A DNA stretch of 20,922 nt, taken from a virus. Where the stretch lies: the IMG/VR virus record IMGVR_UViG_3300020057_001240, positions 1-20,922 of that record, one strand, 5' to 3'. A model generated the notes under the pieces. The model ran no database searches, was not told where the DNA came from, and saw only the letters and a list, made by a program, of their open reading frames with translations. Made by a program: the position numbers and the translations under genes. Positions 5,480 to 13,825 of this stretch are shown here, in pieces (position 1 is the first letter of the stretch; every line of letters begins with the position of its first letter).

Positions 5480-6839
5480 CACTCTCATCATCCGCCGCGT
5501 CGCCCTCGCGGACCTGCACGTGGACCCCGCGAACGCGCGCCTGCACGGCGAGCGCAACCTGGAAGCGATCCAGGCGTCGCTCGCGCGCTTCGGCCAGGCG
5601 GAGCCCCTGGTCGTGCAGCGCTCCAGCGGGCGCGTCGTGGGCGGCAACGGCCGGCTGGTGGCGATGCGCTCCCTGGGCTGGACTCACGCCGATGTCGTTG
5701 AGCTCGATCTCAGCGAGACGCAGGCGACGGCGCTCGGCATCGCACTGAACCGCACGGCCGAGCTGGCCGAATGGGACCTGCCCGCGCTCGGGCGTCTGCT
5801 GGAGAGCCTGGACGCTGAGCACGAACTCGCTGGCGTCGGCTACAGCGAGGACGAGATGCAGGACGTGCTCGACCAGATCCTGGCCGAGTCTCCGATCGAG
5901 GTGAACGAGGACGACGTCCCCGGGCTCCCCGACGCGGCCACGACGCGCACGGGCGACCTGTGGGTGCTGGGCCGTCACCGGCTCCTGTGTGGAGACAGCT
6001 CGATCCCCGCGGATGTCGATCGGCTGCTCGCTGGCGAACCGATCCATCTCGTGAACATGGATCCACCCTACAACGTCAAGGTCGAGCCGCGCTCGAACAA
6101 CGCGATCGCGGCAGGGCTGTCGTCGTTCACGAACACGCACCACCAGGGGCTCGACCTCGCGCGCCATCCCGAGAAGGCGAAGGCGACGCACGACAAGTTG
6201 CGCCCGAAGGATCGCCCGCTCGCGAACGACTTCATCAGTGAGGACGAGTTCAATCGCTTGCTGCGCGCGTGGTTCGGCAACGCGGCGCGCGTGCTGCTCC
6301 CGGGGCGTACGTTCTACATCTGGGGCGGCTACGCGAACCTCGCCAACTACCCGAGCGCGTTGAAGGAGTGCGGCCTGTACTTCAGCCAGACCGTCATCTG
6401 GAACAAGCTCCACCCCGTCCTCACGCGCAAGGACTTCATGGGTGCGTGCGAGCAGGCATTTTATGGTTGGAAGGAAGGCGCCGCGCACGAGTTCTTCGGG
6501 CCGAACAACGCGACGGACCTGTGGGAGATCAAGAAGCTCAACCACACGTACATGGTCCATTTAACGGAGAAACCCGTCGAACTCGCCGCGCGCGCCATCC
6601 AGTACAGCTCGCGACCCGGCGAGAACGTGCTCGATCTCTTCGGTGGCTCGGGCTCGACGCTGATCGCCTGCGAGCAGACCGGGCGCAACGCGTACCTGTG
6701 CGAGCTGGACATGCTCTACAGCGACGTGATCGTCGACCGCTGGCAGCGGCTGACGGGCCAGGTGGCGACCCTTGAGGGCAGCGGCCAAAGCTTCGATGCC
6801 GCGCGCACGCAGCGCGGCGCCGCGGGGGTGACGTCGTGA
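5475..6839 (+). CDS. ParB-like nuclease-domain / DNA methyltransferase fusion (cassette 2)
   Basis: This 454-aa paralogue of the gene at 1281 has the same domain order. The ParB-like N-terminus (residues 1 to about 115) contains VVGGNGRLVAMR. The beta-class methyltransferase has DPPY at 196-199 and DLFGGSGS from residue 387. From the DPPY motif onward the two proteins differ at only a small fraction of positions, while linkers and C-terminal tails differ. Both retain all visible catalytic residues, so both should be active and probably share or nearly share specificity. The start is TTG within the leader hairpin. The GTG of the next gene overlaps the stop by 4 bases. Expected activity is AdoMet-dependent methylation of DNA bases, probably adenine-N6, on the element or its host. 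A role in packaging or replication control is inferred from neighbours only. Confidence 0.93.
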   Translation: MDTLIIRRVALADLHVDPANARLHGERNLEAIQASLARFGQAEPLVVQRSSGRVVGGNGRLVAMRSLGWTHADVVELDLSETQATALGIALNRTAELAEWDLPALGRLLESLDAEHELAGVGYSEDEMQDVLDQILAESPIEVNEDDVPGLPDAATTRTGDLWVLGRHRLLCGDSSIPADVDRLLAGEPIHLVNMDPPYNVKVEPRSNNAIAAGLSSFTNTHHQGLDLARHPEKAKATHDKLRPKDRPLANDFISEDEFNRLLRAWFGNAARVLLPGRTFYIWGGYANLANYPSALKECGLYFSQTVIWNKLHPVLTRKDFMGACEQAFYGWKEGAAHEFFGPNNATDLWEIKKLNHTYMVHLTEKPVELAARAIQYSSRPGENVLDLFGGSGSTLIACEQTGRNAYLCELDMLYSDVIVDRWQRLTGQVATLEGSGQSFDAARTQRGAAGVTS

Positions 6840-7342
6840 GCTCGCGCATCCCGATCGGAGCGTTCGAGTTCTATGTCGGCCTCGGCAACGACCGGTCGTA
6901 CGAGGTTGTCGCCTCGCACTTCCACGTCACCAAGCGCGCCATCACGAAGGCCGCCGCGCGCGAGCGATGGAGCGAGCGCCTGGAGAAGATCGAACGCGAG
7001 GCACAGACGCGCGTCGACGAGAAGCTCGTCGAGAGCATCGAACAGATGCGCCTGCGGCACACGAAGATGCTGCGCGCGATGGCGAGCCGCGCGGTGAAGG
7101 CGTTGCAGGAGTTCCCGCTCACTTCCGGCATGGAGGGGCTCCGCGCCGCGGAGGCCGTGATCAAGCTCGAACGGCTCGTCGCCGGCGAAGTGACAGAGCG
7201 CGGCGCCACCAGCGTCGAGGTGCTGATCAAGGGCGAGTACGAGCAGATCATGCAGCCGGTCCTGGTGGACGCGGACACGGGCGAGGACGAAGACGCGGAC
7301 GATCGCGACGAGGAGGACAGCGATGACGAAGCAGATGCGTAG
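6836..7342 (+). CDS. Small-terminase-like HTH protein (cassette 2)
   Basis: This 168-aa protein has an N-terminal helix-turn-helix-like segment (SYEVVASHFHVTKRAITKAA, about residues 20-39). A charged helical middle follows (EKIEREAQTRVDEKLVESIE), and the tail is very acidic (EDEDADDRDEEDSDDEADA). It holds the same position and layout as the protein at 2590, with clear but low similarity, against near identity of the preceding methyltransferases. By context it is the DNA-recognition small subunit for the downstream large terminase. The GTG start overlaps the methyltransferase stop by 4 bases, and the large-terminase ATG lies 20 bases before its stop. Both suggest translational coupling. Confidence 0.7.
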   Translation: MSSRIPIGAFEFYVGLGNDRSYEVVASHFHVTKRAITKAAARERWSERLEKIEREAQTRVDEKLVESIEQMRLRHTKMLRAMASRAVKALQEFPLTSGMEGLRAAEAVIKLERLVAGEVTERGATSVEVLIKGEYEQIMQPVLVDADTGEDEDADDRDEEDSDDEADA

Positions 7343-8642
7343 GCGGTTCAACAAGCTCGCCCTCTTCGACTACCTCGAGCACAAGCCGCACCCCGGCCAG
7401 CTCGAGGTGCATCTCTCGACTGCACCCAGACGCGTCGTCGCGTGCGGCGTGCGCTGGGGGAAGACGCGCGTCGCCGCGATGGAGGGGCTGGCCGCAGCAC
7501 TCGAGCCGCGCGAGCGCTCCATCGGCTGGGTCGTGGCGCCGACCTACGACCTGGCCGAGCGCACGTTCAACGAGATCGTGTACTTCCTGATGACCAAGAT
7601 GCCGCATCGGTTGATCAGCCTGCGGCAGCAGGATCACGCGCTCGTGATCCGCAACATGAGCGGCGGCGTGTCGGAGATCCGCTGCAAGTCGGCCGACAAC
7701 CCGGTGTCGCTCTTGGGTGAGGGTTTGGATTGGGTCGTGATCGATGAGGCTTCGCGGCTGAAGCCCGGCATCTGGCAGAGCCACATCGCGCAGCGCTTGA
7801 TTGACAAGCACGGCTGGGCGCTTCTGATCTCGACGCCGCGCGGGAAGGGCTGGTTTTTTGACCTGTGGCGACGTGGCCGCGGACCCGATCGCGATCCCGA
7901 CTTCGAGAGCTGGAACCAGCCTTCGATCTCGAACCCCGTCCTCGACCCTGAGTTGATCGAGCGTCAACGCTCTCTACTGCCCGAACGCGTGTTCCGCCAA
8001 GAGTTCGGCGCGGAGTTCCTCGAAGGCTCGGGTGCCGTGTTCCGCTACGTGCGCGAAGCAGCCAAGGGCGAGTTCGTCGAACCGCGTGCTGGCGAGCAGT
8101 ACTTCGGCGGCCTCGATCTCGCCAAGGTCGAGGACTACACCGTGCTGACGATCATGAACCGCCGCTACGAGGTCGTTTTCGTCGATCGTTTTCATCGTCT
8201 GGATTGGGGCCTTCAAGTCAACAGGATCCGAGCCGCGCTCGAGCGCTACGGGCGAGCGAGCATCCTGGTGGACTCGACGGGAGCGGGCGAGCCGGTCTAT
8301 GAGTCGCTGTGTCGCGCGGGAGTGAATGCGGAGCCGTACGCGTTCACCTCGAAGTCGAAGGCTGCGCTGATCGATCATCTGTCGATCCAGTTCGAGCGCC
8401 AGCTCATCACATTGCCGCGCGTGGAGGTGTGTCCCGCGTTGGTCGATGAACTGGAGGCCTTCGAATACACCGTGACCGATCTCGGTGCCGTGCGCACGTC
8501 AGCGCCGTCGGGGTTTCACGACGACATGGTGGTGTCGCTTGCGCTCGCTGCGTGGCGCGTGCGCTCGGCACCGGCACCGATCGAGTTCGCCTCGTTCAAC
8601 AACTGGGGTGCGGCGCAGCGCTACCTCGCGAGGTACGGGTAG
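7323..8642 (+). CDS. Phage-type terminase large subunit, ATPase plus nuclease (cassette 2)
   Basis: This 439-aa complete large terminase is the motor that pumps phage DNA into capsids and cuts it. Walker A is GVRWGKT at 42-48. Walker B is VVIDEA with D141 and E142, followed by LLISTPRGKGW. The C-terminal RNase H-like nuclease shows acidic residues D265 (GGLDLAK), D317 (ILVDSTGAG) and D400/D401 (GFHDDMVVSL). Length is normal for a compact terminase. Only the ATPase half corresponds to the cassette 1 protein. No portal, protease or capsid gene follows; the next feature is a strong terminator and then replication genes. The packaging partner would therefore be outside the window or supplied by a helper phage (inference). 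Confidence 0.92.
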   Translation: MTKQMRRRFNKLALFDYLEHKPHPGQLEVHLSTAPRRVVACGVRWGKTRVAAMEGLAAALEPRERSIGWVVAPTYDLAERTFNEIVYFLMTKMPHRLISLRQQDHALVIRNMSGGVSEIRCKSADNPVSLLGEGLDWVVIDEASRLKPGIWQSHIAQRLIDKHGWALLISTPRGKGWFFDLWRRGRGPDRDPDFESWNQPSISNPVLDPELIERQRSLLPERVFRQEFGAEFLEGSGAVFRYVREAAKGEFVEPRAGEQYFGGLDLAKVEDYTVLTIMNRRYEVVFVDRFHRLDWGLQVNRIRAALERYGRASILVDSTGAGEPVYESLCRAGVNAEPYAFTSKSKAALIDHLSIQFERQLITLPRVEVCPALVDELEAFEYTVTDLGAVRTSAPSGFHDDMVVSLALAAWRVRSAPAPIEFASFNNWGAAQRYLARYG

Positions 8643-8774
8643 GAACAGGGCGGGACTGCATGGAGGGCTGCGAATCGTCGAGTAGGCTTGGGCATCTCGC
8701 CCACCGACCACCTATTACCGCGCGCTGCACCACTCTCTCGGGCGGCGTGCGGGGAGGCGGGCGAGACCTTCAAG

Positions 8775-8813
8775 GGGAAGCCGGCACAAGGCGTGTCGGC
8801 TTCCCGTGCTTTT
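8775..8813 (+). terminator. Rho-independent terminator after cassette 2
   Basis: A 13-bp stem, GGGAAGCCGGCAC (8775-8787) with GTGTCGGCTTCCC (8793-8805), contains one G-T pair and a 5-base loop. It is followed by GTGCTTTT. It lies 130 bases after the large terminase stop. I see no gene between 8643 and 8774. Confidence 0.85.
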
Positions 8814-8918
8814 CAGCCTGGTCCTCGCGCGGCTTCGCAGGCCCGGGGCCGGCCGCCTGGAGTTCATCTGAGCACCTGTAAGTGCTGGGAAGGCATGGAA
8901 GAGGGCCTGTCGAACCCC

Positions 8919-8976
8919 TAGCGTTCCGGACGAGGGCATGGCGCGGCTCTCCTTCGTCCCTCCGTATCTACAGGAG
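8919..8976 (+). promoter_or_regulatory. Leader of the replication block with sequence shared with cassette leaders
   Basis: After the terminator, 8814-8986 holds no gene. CTAGCGTTCCGGACGAG at 8918-8934 and CGCGGCTCTCC soon after resemble the segments ahead of cassettes 1 and 2 (CTA, CGGACGA, GCGGC then CTCT). The Shine-Dalgarno AGGAG (8972-8976) can pair with CTCCT (8949-8953). No good -35 is visible. Promoter function is uncertain. Confidence 0.3.
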
Positions 8977-8986
8977 CTTCATCAGC

Positions 8987-10093
8987 ATGTCGATCGACCC
9001 GAAACGCGCGCCGGCCCGAGCCAAGAAGCAGCGGTCACAACCCGCGAAGTCCGTCAAGGAGCCGCACCGCGCTGGCTTCATCAGTCCGGTGCAGCCTGAA
9101 CTCGAGCAGACTTCGATGAGTCCGCGCACGAAACGCACCGACGCCGGTGCCTCTCTGCATCCTTGCGCGCTCCAGTTCCTGCGCGACAACGATCTCGCGC
9201 GGACGGAAACGCTCGCTCGACAGGAAGTGCGGCAAAAACTAGACGCCGAATTTCATCTGCCGTTGAAGGCGCTCAGCGACTGCACCCATCGAATTCCTCG
9301 CCGTCCTCAACCCTCGCCCGACCGCCTTTCCCCCGGAGCAGACGTCTCTGCCTGGGTCCGCACGCTCATCGTGCCTGCCATCGCCGCGGTTCGGAAGCTC
9401 GAGGCCACGCTCGGCCATTCGGTCCGTTCAGTCTTCGTAGCTCCGCTCCCCTCGAACGGGCTCGAGGCCAGGCGGCGCCACCGGCAACTCATGCGCGAGC
9501 TGTTCGTGGACCTCTACGAGGCGGAAGGCAGTGACACGGCGGTGAAGGCCAGCATCGCGACCCTCGAGGCGATTGCCGCGGCGGATGATGGAGAAGTCGG
9601 TGTGCTCGCGGAGTGGTTCGACATCGCGACGGCTGCGTTGGGCGAAAAGCTCGTCGCGATCGCAGCGGCCTGCGATGAAACCGGGCAGACTCCCTCCGAC
9701 GTTGCGGCGACAGTGTGGGAGCACGGGTGTGCTCAGGGCGCGGCGACCTCGGCGGAAGCGGCCCCGCCCTCACCGACCACGCCCTCTGCGGTTGCTCCCA
9801 CAAAGCCTGTCTTTGCGCACGACTACTCTTGGGTTCGCGTGCACGGCGAGACGTACACGTTCACGACGAGCTTGCAGCGTGCGGTGATCTGCGCGCTGGC
9901 CGAGTCGTGGAAGCAGAGCGGCTGCAAGGATGGCTGCGGCCTGCACATCGAGGTGCTGCGTGAGAAGGCCGGATCCGCTGCGAGCGACTTCCGTGTTGCG
10001 AAGTGCTTCTCTGGTAGCTCGGCGCTTCACAGCGTGTTGCGGCCTGGATCGCGTGGCTACTGGGCTCTCCACTTGAACGATCCGCGCGGATAA
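8987..10093 (+). CDS. Hypothetical protein with basic N-terminus and compact C-terminal domain
   Basis: I do not recognise this 368-aa protein by name. The first 50 residues are basic and low-complexity (PKRAPARAKKQRSQPAK). The middle (about 110-250) is predicted mostly helical. A Pro/Ala/Thr linker leads to a C-terminal domain of about 90 residues starting VFAHDYSWVRVHGETYTF. This contains LQRAVICALAESW and ends GSRGYWALHL, with helix then strand patterns that could be a winged helix. ATG 8987 is chosen because AGGAG lies 10 bases upstream; the in-frame stretch before it has no ribosome site. It is the first gene of the replication block, so a DNA-binding or replication-regulatory role is plausible but inferred. 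A hairpin follows its stop codon. Confidence 0.72.
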   Translation: MSIDPKRAPARAKKQRSQPAKSVKEPHRAGFISPVQPELEQTSMSPRTKRTDAGASLHPCALQFLRDNDLARTETLARQEVRQKLDAEFHLPLKALSDCTHRIPRRPQPSPDRLSPGADVSAWVRTLIVPAIAAVRKLEATLGHSVRSVFVAPLPSNGLEARRRHRQLMRELFVDLYEAEGSDTAVKASIATLEAIAAADDGEVGVLAEWFDIATAALGEKLVAIAAACDETGQTPSDVAATVWEHGCAQGAATSAEAAPPSPTTPSAVAPTKPVFAHDYSWVRVHGETYTFTTSLQRAVICALAESWKQSGCKDGCGLHIEVLREKAGSAASDFRVAKCFSGSSALHSVLRPGSRGYWALHLNDPRG

Positions 10094-10146
10094 CGGCCGC
10101 CAACCGGTCTTCGAGTTCCGCGAGAAGGACGCCCTGGCGGCCGGTT
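10092..10146 (+). promoter_or_regulatory. Strong hairpin between the hypothetical gene and the HTH gene
   Basis: CGGCCGCCA (10094-10102) pairs perfectly with TGGCGGCCG (10135-10143). The stem extends outward as AA with TT around one bulged base, taking in part of the stop codon. The loop is about 32 bases. There is no T-tract. It could be an attenuator, an mRNA processing site or an operator for the adjacent HTH protein; the sequence does not decide. Confidence 0.45.
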
Positions 10147-10178
10147 CCAGGACAGGTGGGCTGCGCAAGCTGACCGGC

Positions 10179-10391
10179 ATGTCCGACCCCAGCCCGCTGC
10201 TGACTCTCCGAGAACTCGTTCGCCGCACGCACGTGTCCGCACAGTGGTTCCGTCAGGAGTGCGAAGCCGGACGACTTCCCCACCTTCGTGCTGGCCGCCA
10301 GCTCCTGTTCCATGCAGAGGCGGTCGAGCGTGCGCTCGCTGAACGTGCCGCGCAGGCCGCGTCGACCTCGAAGAAGGGGGAACCTCTGTGA
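10179..10391 (+). CDS. Excisionase/MerR-like helix-turn-helix protein
   Basis: This 70-aa DNA-binding protein of the excisionase/HTH_17 type reads LLTLRELVRRTHVSAQWFRQ, then EAGRLPHLRAGRQLLFHAEAVERAL. This is the usual pattern of two helices, a short wing with R-x-G, and a closing helix. Such proteins direct integrase toward excision or regulate replication genes of mobile elements. The start is ATG with no strong ribosome site. The GTG of the primase gene overlaps its stop by 4 bases, so the two are coupled. A hairpin lies 33 bases upstream. It is one of two such proteins in the block (the other is at 13634). Confidence 0.82.
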   Translation: MSDPSPLLTLRELVRRTHVSAQWFRQECEAGRLPHLRAGRQLLFHAEAVERALAERAAQAASTSKKGEPL

Positions 10392-13000
10392 GCGCCGATG
10401 CTCGCAATTCCAGCTCTCCCTCGTCTTCAGCCTCGGACGAGGTTCGTTGCCTCTCGCGCACGGAAGAGGTCCCGCACGAACTCCTTCGTCTCCCTCGCTG
10501 GGTCGCCTTTCGGCTGACACCTCCCAAGAAACCGGGCGACAAGCACGGCAAGATTCCGATCGACCCCTGGACGGGGAAGAACGCCAGCTCGACGGATCCC
10601 AAGACCTGGGCACCCATTGCGCGCGCGCACCTGCGGGCGCAGGTGGACAACTTGGCGGGCGTCGGCTTCGTGTTCAACGGCGACGGGATCTGCGGCGTCG
10701 ACCTGGACAAGTGCCGTGACCCCAAGTCCGGCGAGATCGAGCCCTGGGCTCAGCAGATCGTCACGGAGCTGTCCAGCTACACCGAGCTCTCGCCGAGCGG
10801 CACGGGACTTCACATCCTCGTTCGCGGCGTACTTCCCGACCGGGGTCGGAAGAAGGGCAACGTCGAGATCTACGAGACGGGCCGCTTCTTCACCGTCACG
10901 GGCCAGCGGGTGGCCGGCACGCCCGCGACGATCGAGAACCGACAGGCGGAGATCGACGCGGTCCACACCCGCATCTTCGCGGCGCCTGCTTCGGCCACCC
11001 AGCAGCCGAAGGTGGATGCCGACGAGCGCGTCCTCGAACGGGCCGCCCGGGCCAAGAACGGCGCGAAGTTCAGCGCCCTGTGGAATGGCGAGACCACGGG
11101 TCATCCCTCGACGAGTGAAGGCGACTTGGCCCTGTGTTCGATCCTGTCGTTCTGGACCCATGGAGACGCACGGGCGGTCGACCGGCTCTTTCGTAAGTCG
11201 AAGCGCATGCGCCCCAAGTGGGACGAGCCGCACGGCACCGGCACGTTCGGCGAGATGACAATCGCCAAGGCCGTGATGCCGTCGGCCGGTCGTGTCGCGC
11301 GGATAGAGATTCGTCCCGGCGAGCTGCCCGAGGCCGTGCGATCTGCACAGGACCTGCTACTCGGTGTCCGGCCCCCGCAAGTGTTCCAACGCGACCGCCT
11401 GCTCGCGCGACTGATCCGGGTTTCTGACGCCGAGGAAGTCGAGGCGGTCAAGCGTCCAGGTGGAGCCATCTGCCTGCACACGCTGGACGAGCCCTACCTC
11501 CTCCTGCGACTCGCTGAACTCGCAGAGTGGCAGATGCGCAGGCGCGGTGGCGAACTTGCGCGAGTCGACCCGCCCAAAGCGCTCGCGGCGTCTCTGCTCG
11601 CCGACGTCGGCAACTGGCGATTTCCGCCGCTTCTGGGTTTTGTTGAAGCCCCCACGCTGCGCAACGACGGCTCGATCCTCGATCGCCAAGGCTACGACGA
11701 GGTCAGCCGGCTGTTCCTCGACACCGCAGGGTTCGAGTTTGGCTCGATCCCTCCGAACCCTTCGCGCGAGGAGGCCGTCGAAGCGCTCGCGATCCTGAAT
11801 GCCCCCTTCGTGCATTTCCCCTTCGTCTCCCCGTGCGACCGCTCCGCGCTGCTCGCGGCGATTCTGACCGCGCTGGTCCGGCGCTCGATCCCGACCGCTC
11901 CGATGTTCCTCTTCGACGCGCGGACGATGAGCACCGGCAAGTCGCTGCTCGCGGATGCGATTTCGCTGATCGCGACCGGCCGTACCTGCGCGCTGATGAC
12001 GCAGGGCCACGACACGGGCGAGGATCAGAAGCGCATCTTCTCAGTGCTGCTCCAGGGCGACCTCGTCGCCTGCGTGGACAACATCGAGCGCCCCCTCGAA
12101 GGACCGGACTATTGCGCTGTTACCACGGGACGCACCTACCAGGGTCGCGTCTTGGGACTCTCGAAGGTCGTCAAGCTGCCCTCGAAGACCTTGTGGCTCG
12201 CGACCGGGAACAACCTCGTAATCAAGGGCGATCTGATCACACGCGTTGTCCTGTGCGACCTCGATGCTAAGTGCGAGGCCCCCGAGGCGCGCAAGTTCGA
12301 AGGGGACCTGCGCGAGCAACTCCTCGCTCAGCGCCCGCAGCTTGTTCGAGCGGCGCTCACGATCATGCGGGCGTTCGTGGTCGCGGGTCGGCCCGATCGG
12401 GGTCTGCCGGTTTTCGGTCGCTTCGAGAAGTGGAGCGCCTTCGTTCGTGAACCGCTCGTGTGGCTGGGCATGCAGGACCCGCTCGAGGGAGCTGCCCGCC
12501 TGCGCACACAGGACCCCGTCCTCTCGGGTCTGCGTGCCTTGACCCACGCCTGGCGTGAGACGTTCGGGAACAAGGCGAAGTCGGTCTCGAAGGCGATCGT
12601 GTTCGCGCGGCAGCATCCTGAAGGTGATCTGGCCGAAGCGCTCACCGAACTCGCCGGCTACGGACGCGAGGGGTACGACGCGCGAGCGATCGGCGTGTTC
12701 CTGCGCCAACACCGCGGCCGGATTGTGAACGGGCTGCGGTTCGAGAGCCCCAACCATGCTCAGGGCGTCGCGAAGTGGGTCGTGCTCGCAGAAATGGGGG
12801 GTATGGGGGGATCACCCAACCCCCCACGCGGGGAAACCGAGACTCCGGATCCTCTTGCTAACGCGCGGGAGCGCGCTCACGCGCACGCGCATGAGGGAAC
12901 GGACGGCATCCCCCCATACCCCCCAGTCCCTCCGGGTGACGAGCACATCGATGACGCCGAGGACGACGGGGTAAGCAGCGGCGCAACGGAGGGCCGCTGA
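10388..13000 (+). CDS. NrS-1-type primase-polymerase with C-terminal helicase-like ATPase
   Basis: This 870-aa replication protein is multi-domain. Residues about 25-200 form an archaeo-eukaryotic primase (Prim-Pol) domain with metal-binding GVDLD (D105, D107) and SGTGLH (H142). Residues about 235-290 match the helix-bundle that follows it in NrS-1-like polymerases (ALCSILSFWTHGDA, MRPKWDEP, GTFGEMTIAKAV). Residues about 500-640 form a P-loop ATPase with ARTMSTGKS (K518) and VDNIE (D564), probably the replicative helicase. The C-terminus is disordered and contains MGGMGG and IPPYPPVPP encoded by a DNA inverted repeat. It should prime, copy and unwind the element's DNA, making it largely independent of host DnaG. 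The GTG start is coupled to the HTH gene. Length suits phage and plasmid relatives. Confidence 0.9.
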   Translation: MSADARNSSSPSSSASDEVRCLSRTEEVPHELLRLPRWVAFRLTPPKKPGDKHGKIPIDPWTGKNASSTDPKTWAPIARAHLRAQVDNLAGVGFVFNGDGICGVDLDKCRDPKSGEIEPWAQQIVTELSSYTELSPSGTGLHILVRGVLPDRGRKKGNVEIYETGRFFTVTGQRVAGTPATIENRQAEIDAVHTRIFAAPASATQQPKVDADERVLERAARAKNGAKFSALWNGETTGHPSTSEGDLALCSILSFWTHGDARAVDRLFRKSKRMRPKWDEPHGTGTFGEMTIAKAVMPSAGRVARIEIRPGELPEAVRSAQDLLLGVRPPQVFQRDRLLARLIRVSDAEEVEAVKRPGGAICLHTLDEPYLLLRLAELAEWQMRRRGGELARVDPPKALAASLLADVGNWRFPPLLGFVEAPTLRNDGSILDRQGYDEVSRLFLDTAGFEFGSIPPNPSREEAVEALAILNAPFVHFPFVSPCDRSALLAAILTALVRRSIPTAPMFLFDARTMSTGKSLLADAISLIATGRTCALMTQGHDTGEDQKRIFSVLLQGDLVACVDNIERPLEGPDYCAVTTGRTYQGRVLGLSKVVKLPSKTLWLATGNNLVIKGDLITRVVLCDLDAKCEAPEARKFEGDLREQLLAQRPQLVRAALTIMRAFVVAGRPDRGLPVFGRFEKWSAFVREPLVWLGMQDPLEGAARLRTQDPVLSGLRALTHAWRETFGNKAKSVSKAIVFARQHPEGDLAEALTELAGYGREGYDARAIGVFLRQHRGRIVNGLRFESPNHAQGVAKWVVLAEMGGMGGSPNPPRGETETPDPLANARERAHAHAHEGTDGIPPYPPVPPGDEHIDDAEDDGVSSGATEGR
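12795..12925. repeat. Perfect 18-bp G-run inverted repeat at the 3' end of the primase gene
   Basis: TGGGGGGTATGGGGGGAT (12795-12812) is exactly complementary to 12908-12925, with 95 bases between. Each arm holds two six-G runs. The intervening DNA also has short GC-rich palindromes such as GAGCGCGCTC. The arms encode the low-complexity pieces MGGMGG and IPPYPP, so protein constraint alone need not explain a perfect complement. A cruciform, mRNA hairpin or G-quadruplex is possible. Confidence 0.75.
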
Positions 13001-13002
13001 CC

Positions 13003-13284
13003 ATGGTCCTCGAAATCTCCCAGGTGAGTTTCCGCCGGGCGCACGCAGCCGACATCGAGGCCGGATTGCTCGGTCATGTGAGGTGCGTCCTAAATCGCGG
13101 CCTACTCCTCGATGGCGTGGCGGTGCGTCGCACGCGCGCTGGAGAACTCCGTCTGTCCTTCCCTGAGCGTCGGGACCGCCACGGCGTTGTACACCCGCTC
13201 GTACGGCCATTCGGCTGCGGCAATCGCGAGATCATCGAGCGCCAGGTCTTCGACGCCCTGCGCGCTGAAGGACATCTCCCGTGA
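13003..13284 (+). CDS. SpoVG-family-like protein
   Basis: This 93-aa protein has a fold pattern like the SpoVG family: a strand-rich start (LEISQVSFRRAHA), LLGHVRCVLNRGLLLDGVAV, then RLSFPERRDRHGVVHPLVRP and a terminal helix REIIERQVFDAL. SpoVG proteins are small RNA- or DNA-binding regulators; in mobile elements their role is not established. ATG 13003 is 2 bases after the primase stop, and the next gene's GTG overlaps its stop by 4 bases, so it belongs to the same operon. The assignment is from the residue pattern and length, not from a catalytic motif. Confidence 0.65.
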   Translation: MVLEISQVSFRRAHAADIEAGLLGHVRCVLNRGLLLDGVAVRRTRAGELRLSFPERRDRHGVVHPLVRPFGCGNREIIERQVFDALRAEGHLP

Positions 13285-13637
13285 GGCGCATGCCTTCCAA
13301 CTCATCGGCGGCGATCGCGGCGTTCGAGGATGCGGTGATCTGCGATCTGCGGGCACGAGGGGGAGACCGCGTGACCGCCGTCGACCTCGTGGAGTGCGAG
13401 TCCCTGACGCTCCCCGGCACGGACATCGTCGCGGTCGTCGTCGCGCGCGTGGACGGCGCGGACGTCGAGCCGCTGCTGATCACGCGGAGCGACGCGGACG
13501 AGCTGCGGATCGAGGCCGACGTCGAACTTCCCCGAGGCATCAACCTGCGCCTGACCTTCGGCGGCCTGGAGTTCGCGTCCCTGTCCGAGGCGACGCGTGC
13601 GTGTGTGACCGAGCGGATCCTCGAGGAGCTCTCGTGA
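13281..13637 (+). CDS. Hypothetical protein of the replication block
   Basis: This is 118 aa from GTG 13281, or 115 aa from ATG 13290. GTG is preferred because its 4-base overlap repeats the pattern of neighbouring genes. I do not recognise a family. It starts with a helix (AAFEDAVICDLRARG) and continues as probable beta strands (IVAVVVARVDG, EPLLITRSDADELRI, INLRLTFGGLEF). It ends in a helix (ATRACVTERILEEL). It is acidic overall, with no transmembrane segment or metal motif. Position between the SpoVG-like and HTH genes suggests a regulatory or replication accessory role. Confidence 0.72.
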   Translation: MRRMPSNSSAAIAAFEDAVICDLRARGGDRVTAVDLVECESLTLPGTDIVAVVVARVDGADVEPLLITRSDADELRIEADVELPRGINLRLTFGGLEFASLSEATRACVTERILEELS

Positions 13638-13825
13638 TCGAGCTGCTCACGCTCGAAGAGGTCGCGGCGCTGTTCAAGGTCGAGCCGCGCACCGTGCGTC
13701 GACAGCACGATGCAGGGAAGTTCCCGCCCGCCATCCGGATCGGGACTGCCCTGCGCTGGAGCCGCGAAGCCATCGAGGCATGGATTGCGCAAGGGGGCGG
13801 CAGCCCGCGGAGGAACTCGCGATGA
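13634..13825 (+). CDS. Second excisionase/AlpA-like HTH protein
   Basis: This is 63 aa: LLTLEEVAALFKVEPRTVRR, then GKFPPAIRIGTALRWSREAIEAWI. This is the textbook HTH_17/AlpA layout with helix-turn-helix, wing and closing tryptophan helix. AlpA-like proteins activate or assist integrase-driven excision of satellites and prophages. Here it lies three genes before the integrase in the same operon. GTG 13634 overlaps the previous stop by 4 bases and matches the family's usual N-terminus; an upstream in-frame extension has no support. It is a paralogue in kind, not a copy, of the protein at 10179. Confidence 0.87.
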   Translation: MIELLTLEEVAALFKVEPRTVRRQHDAGKFPPAIRIGTALRWSREAIEAWIAQGGGSPRRNSR

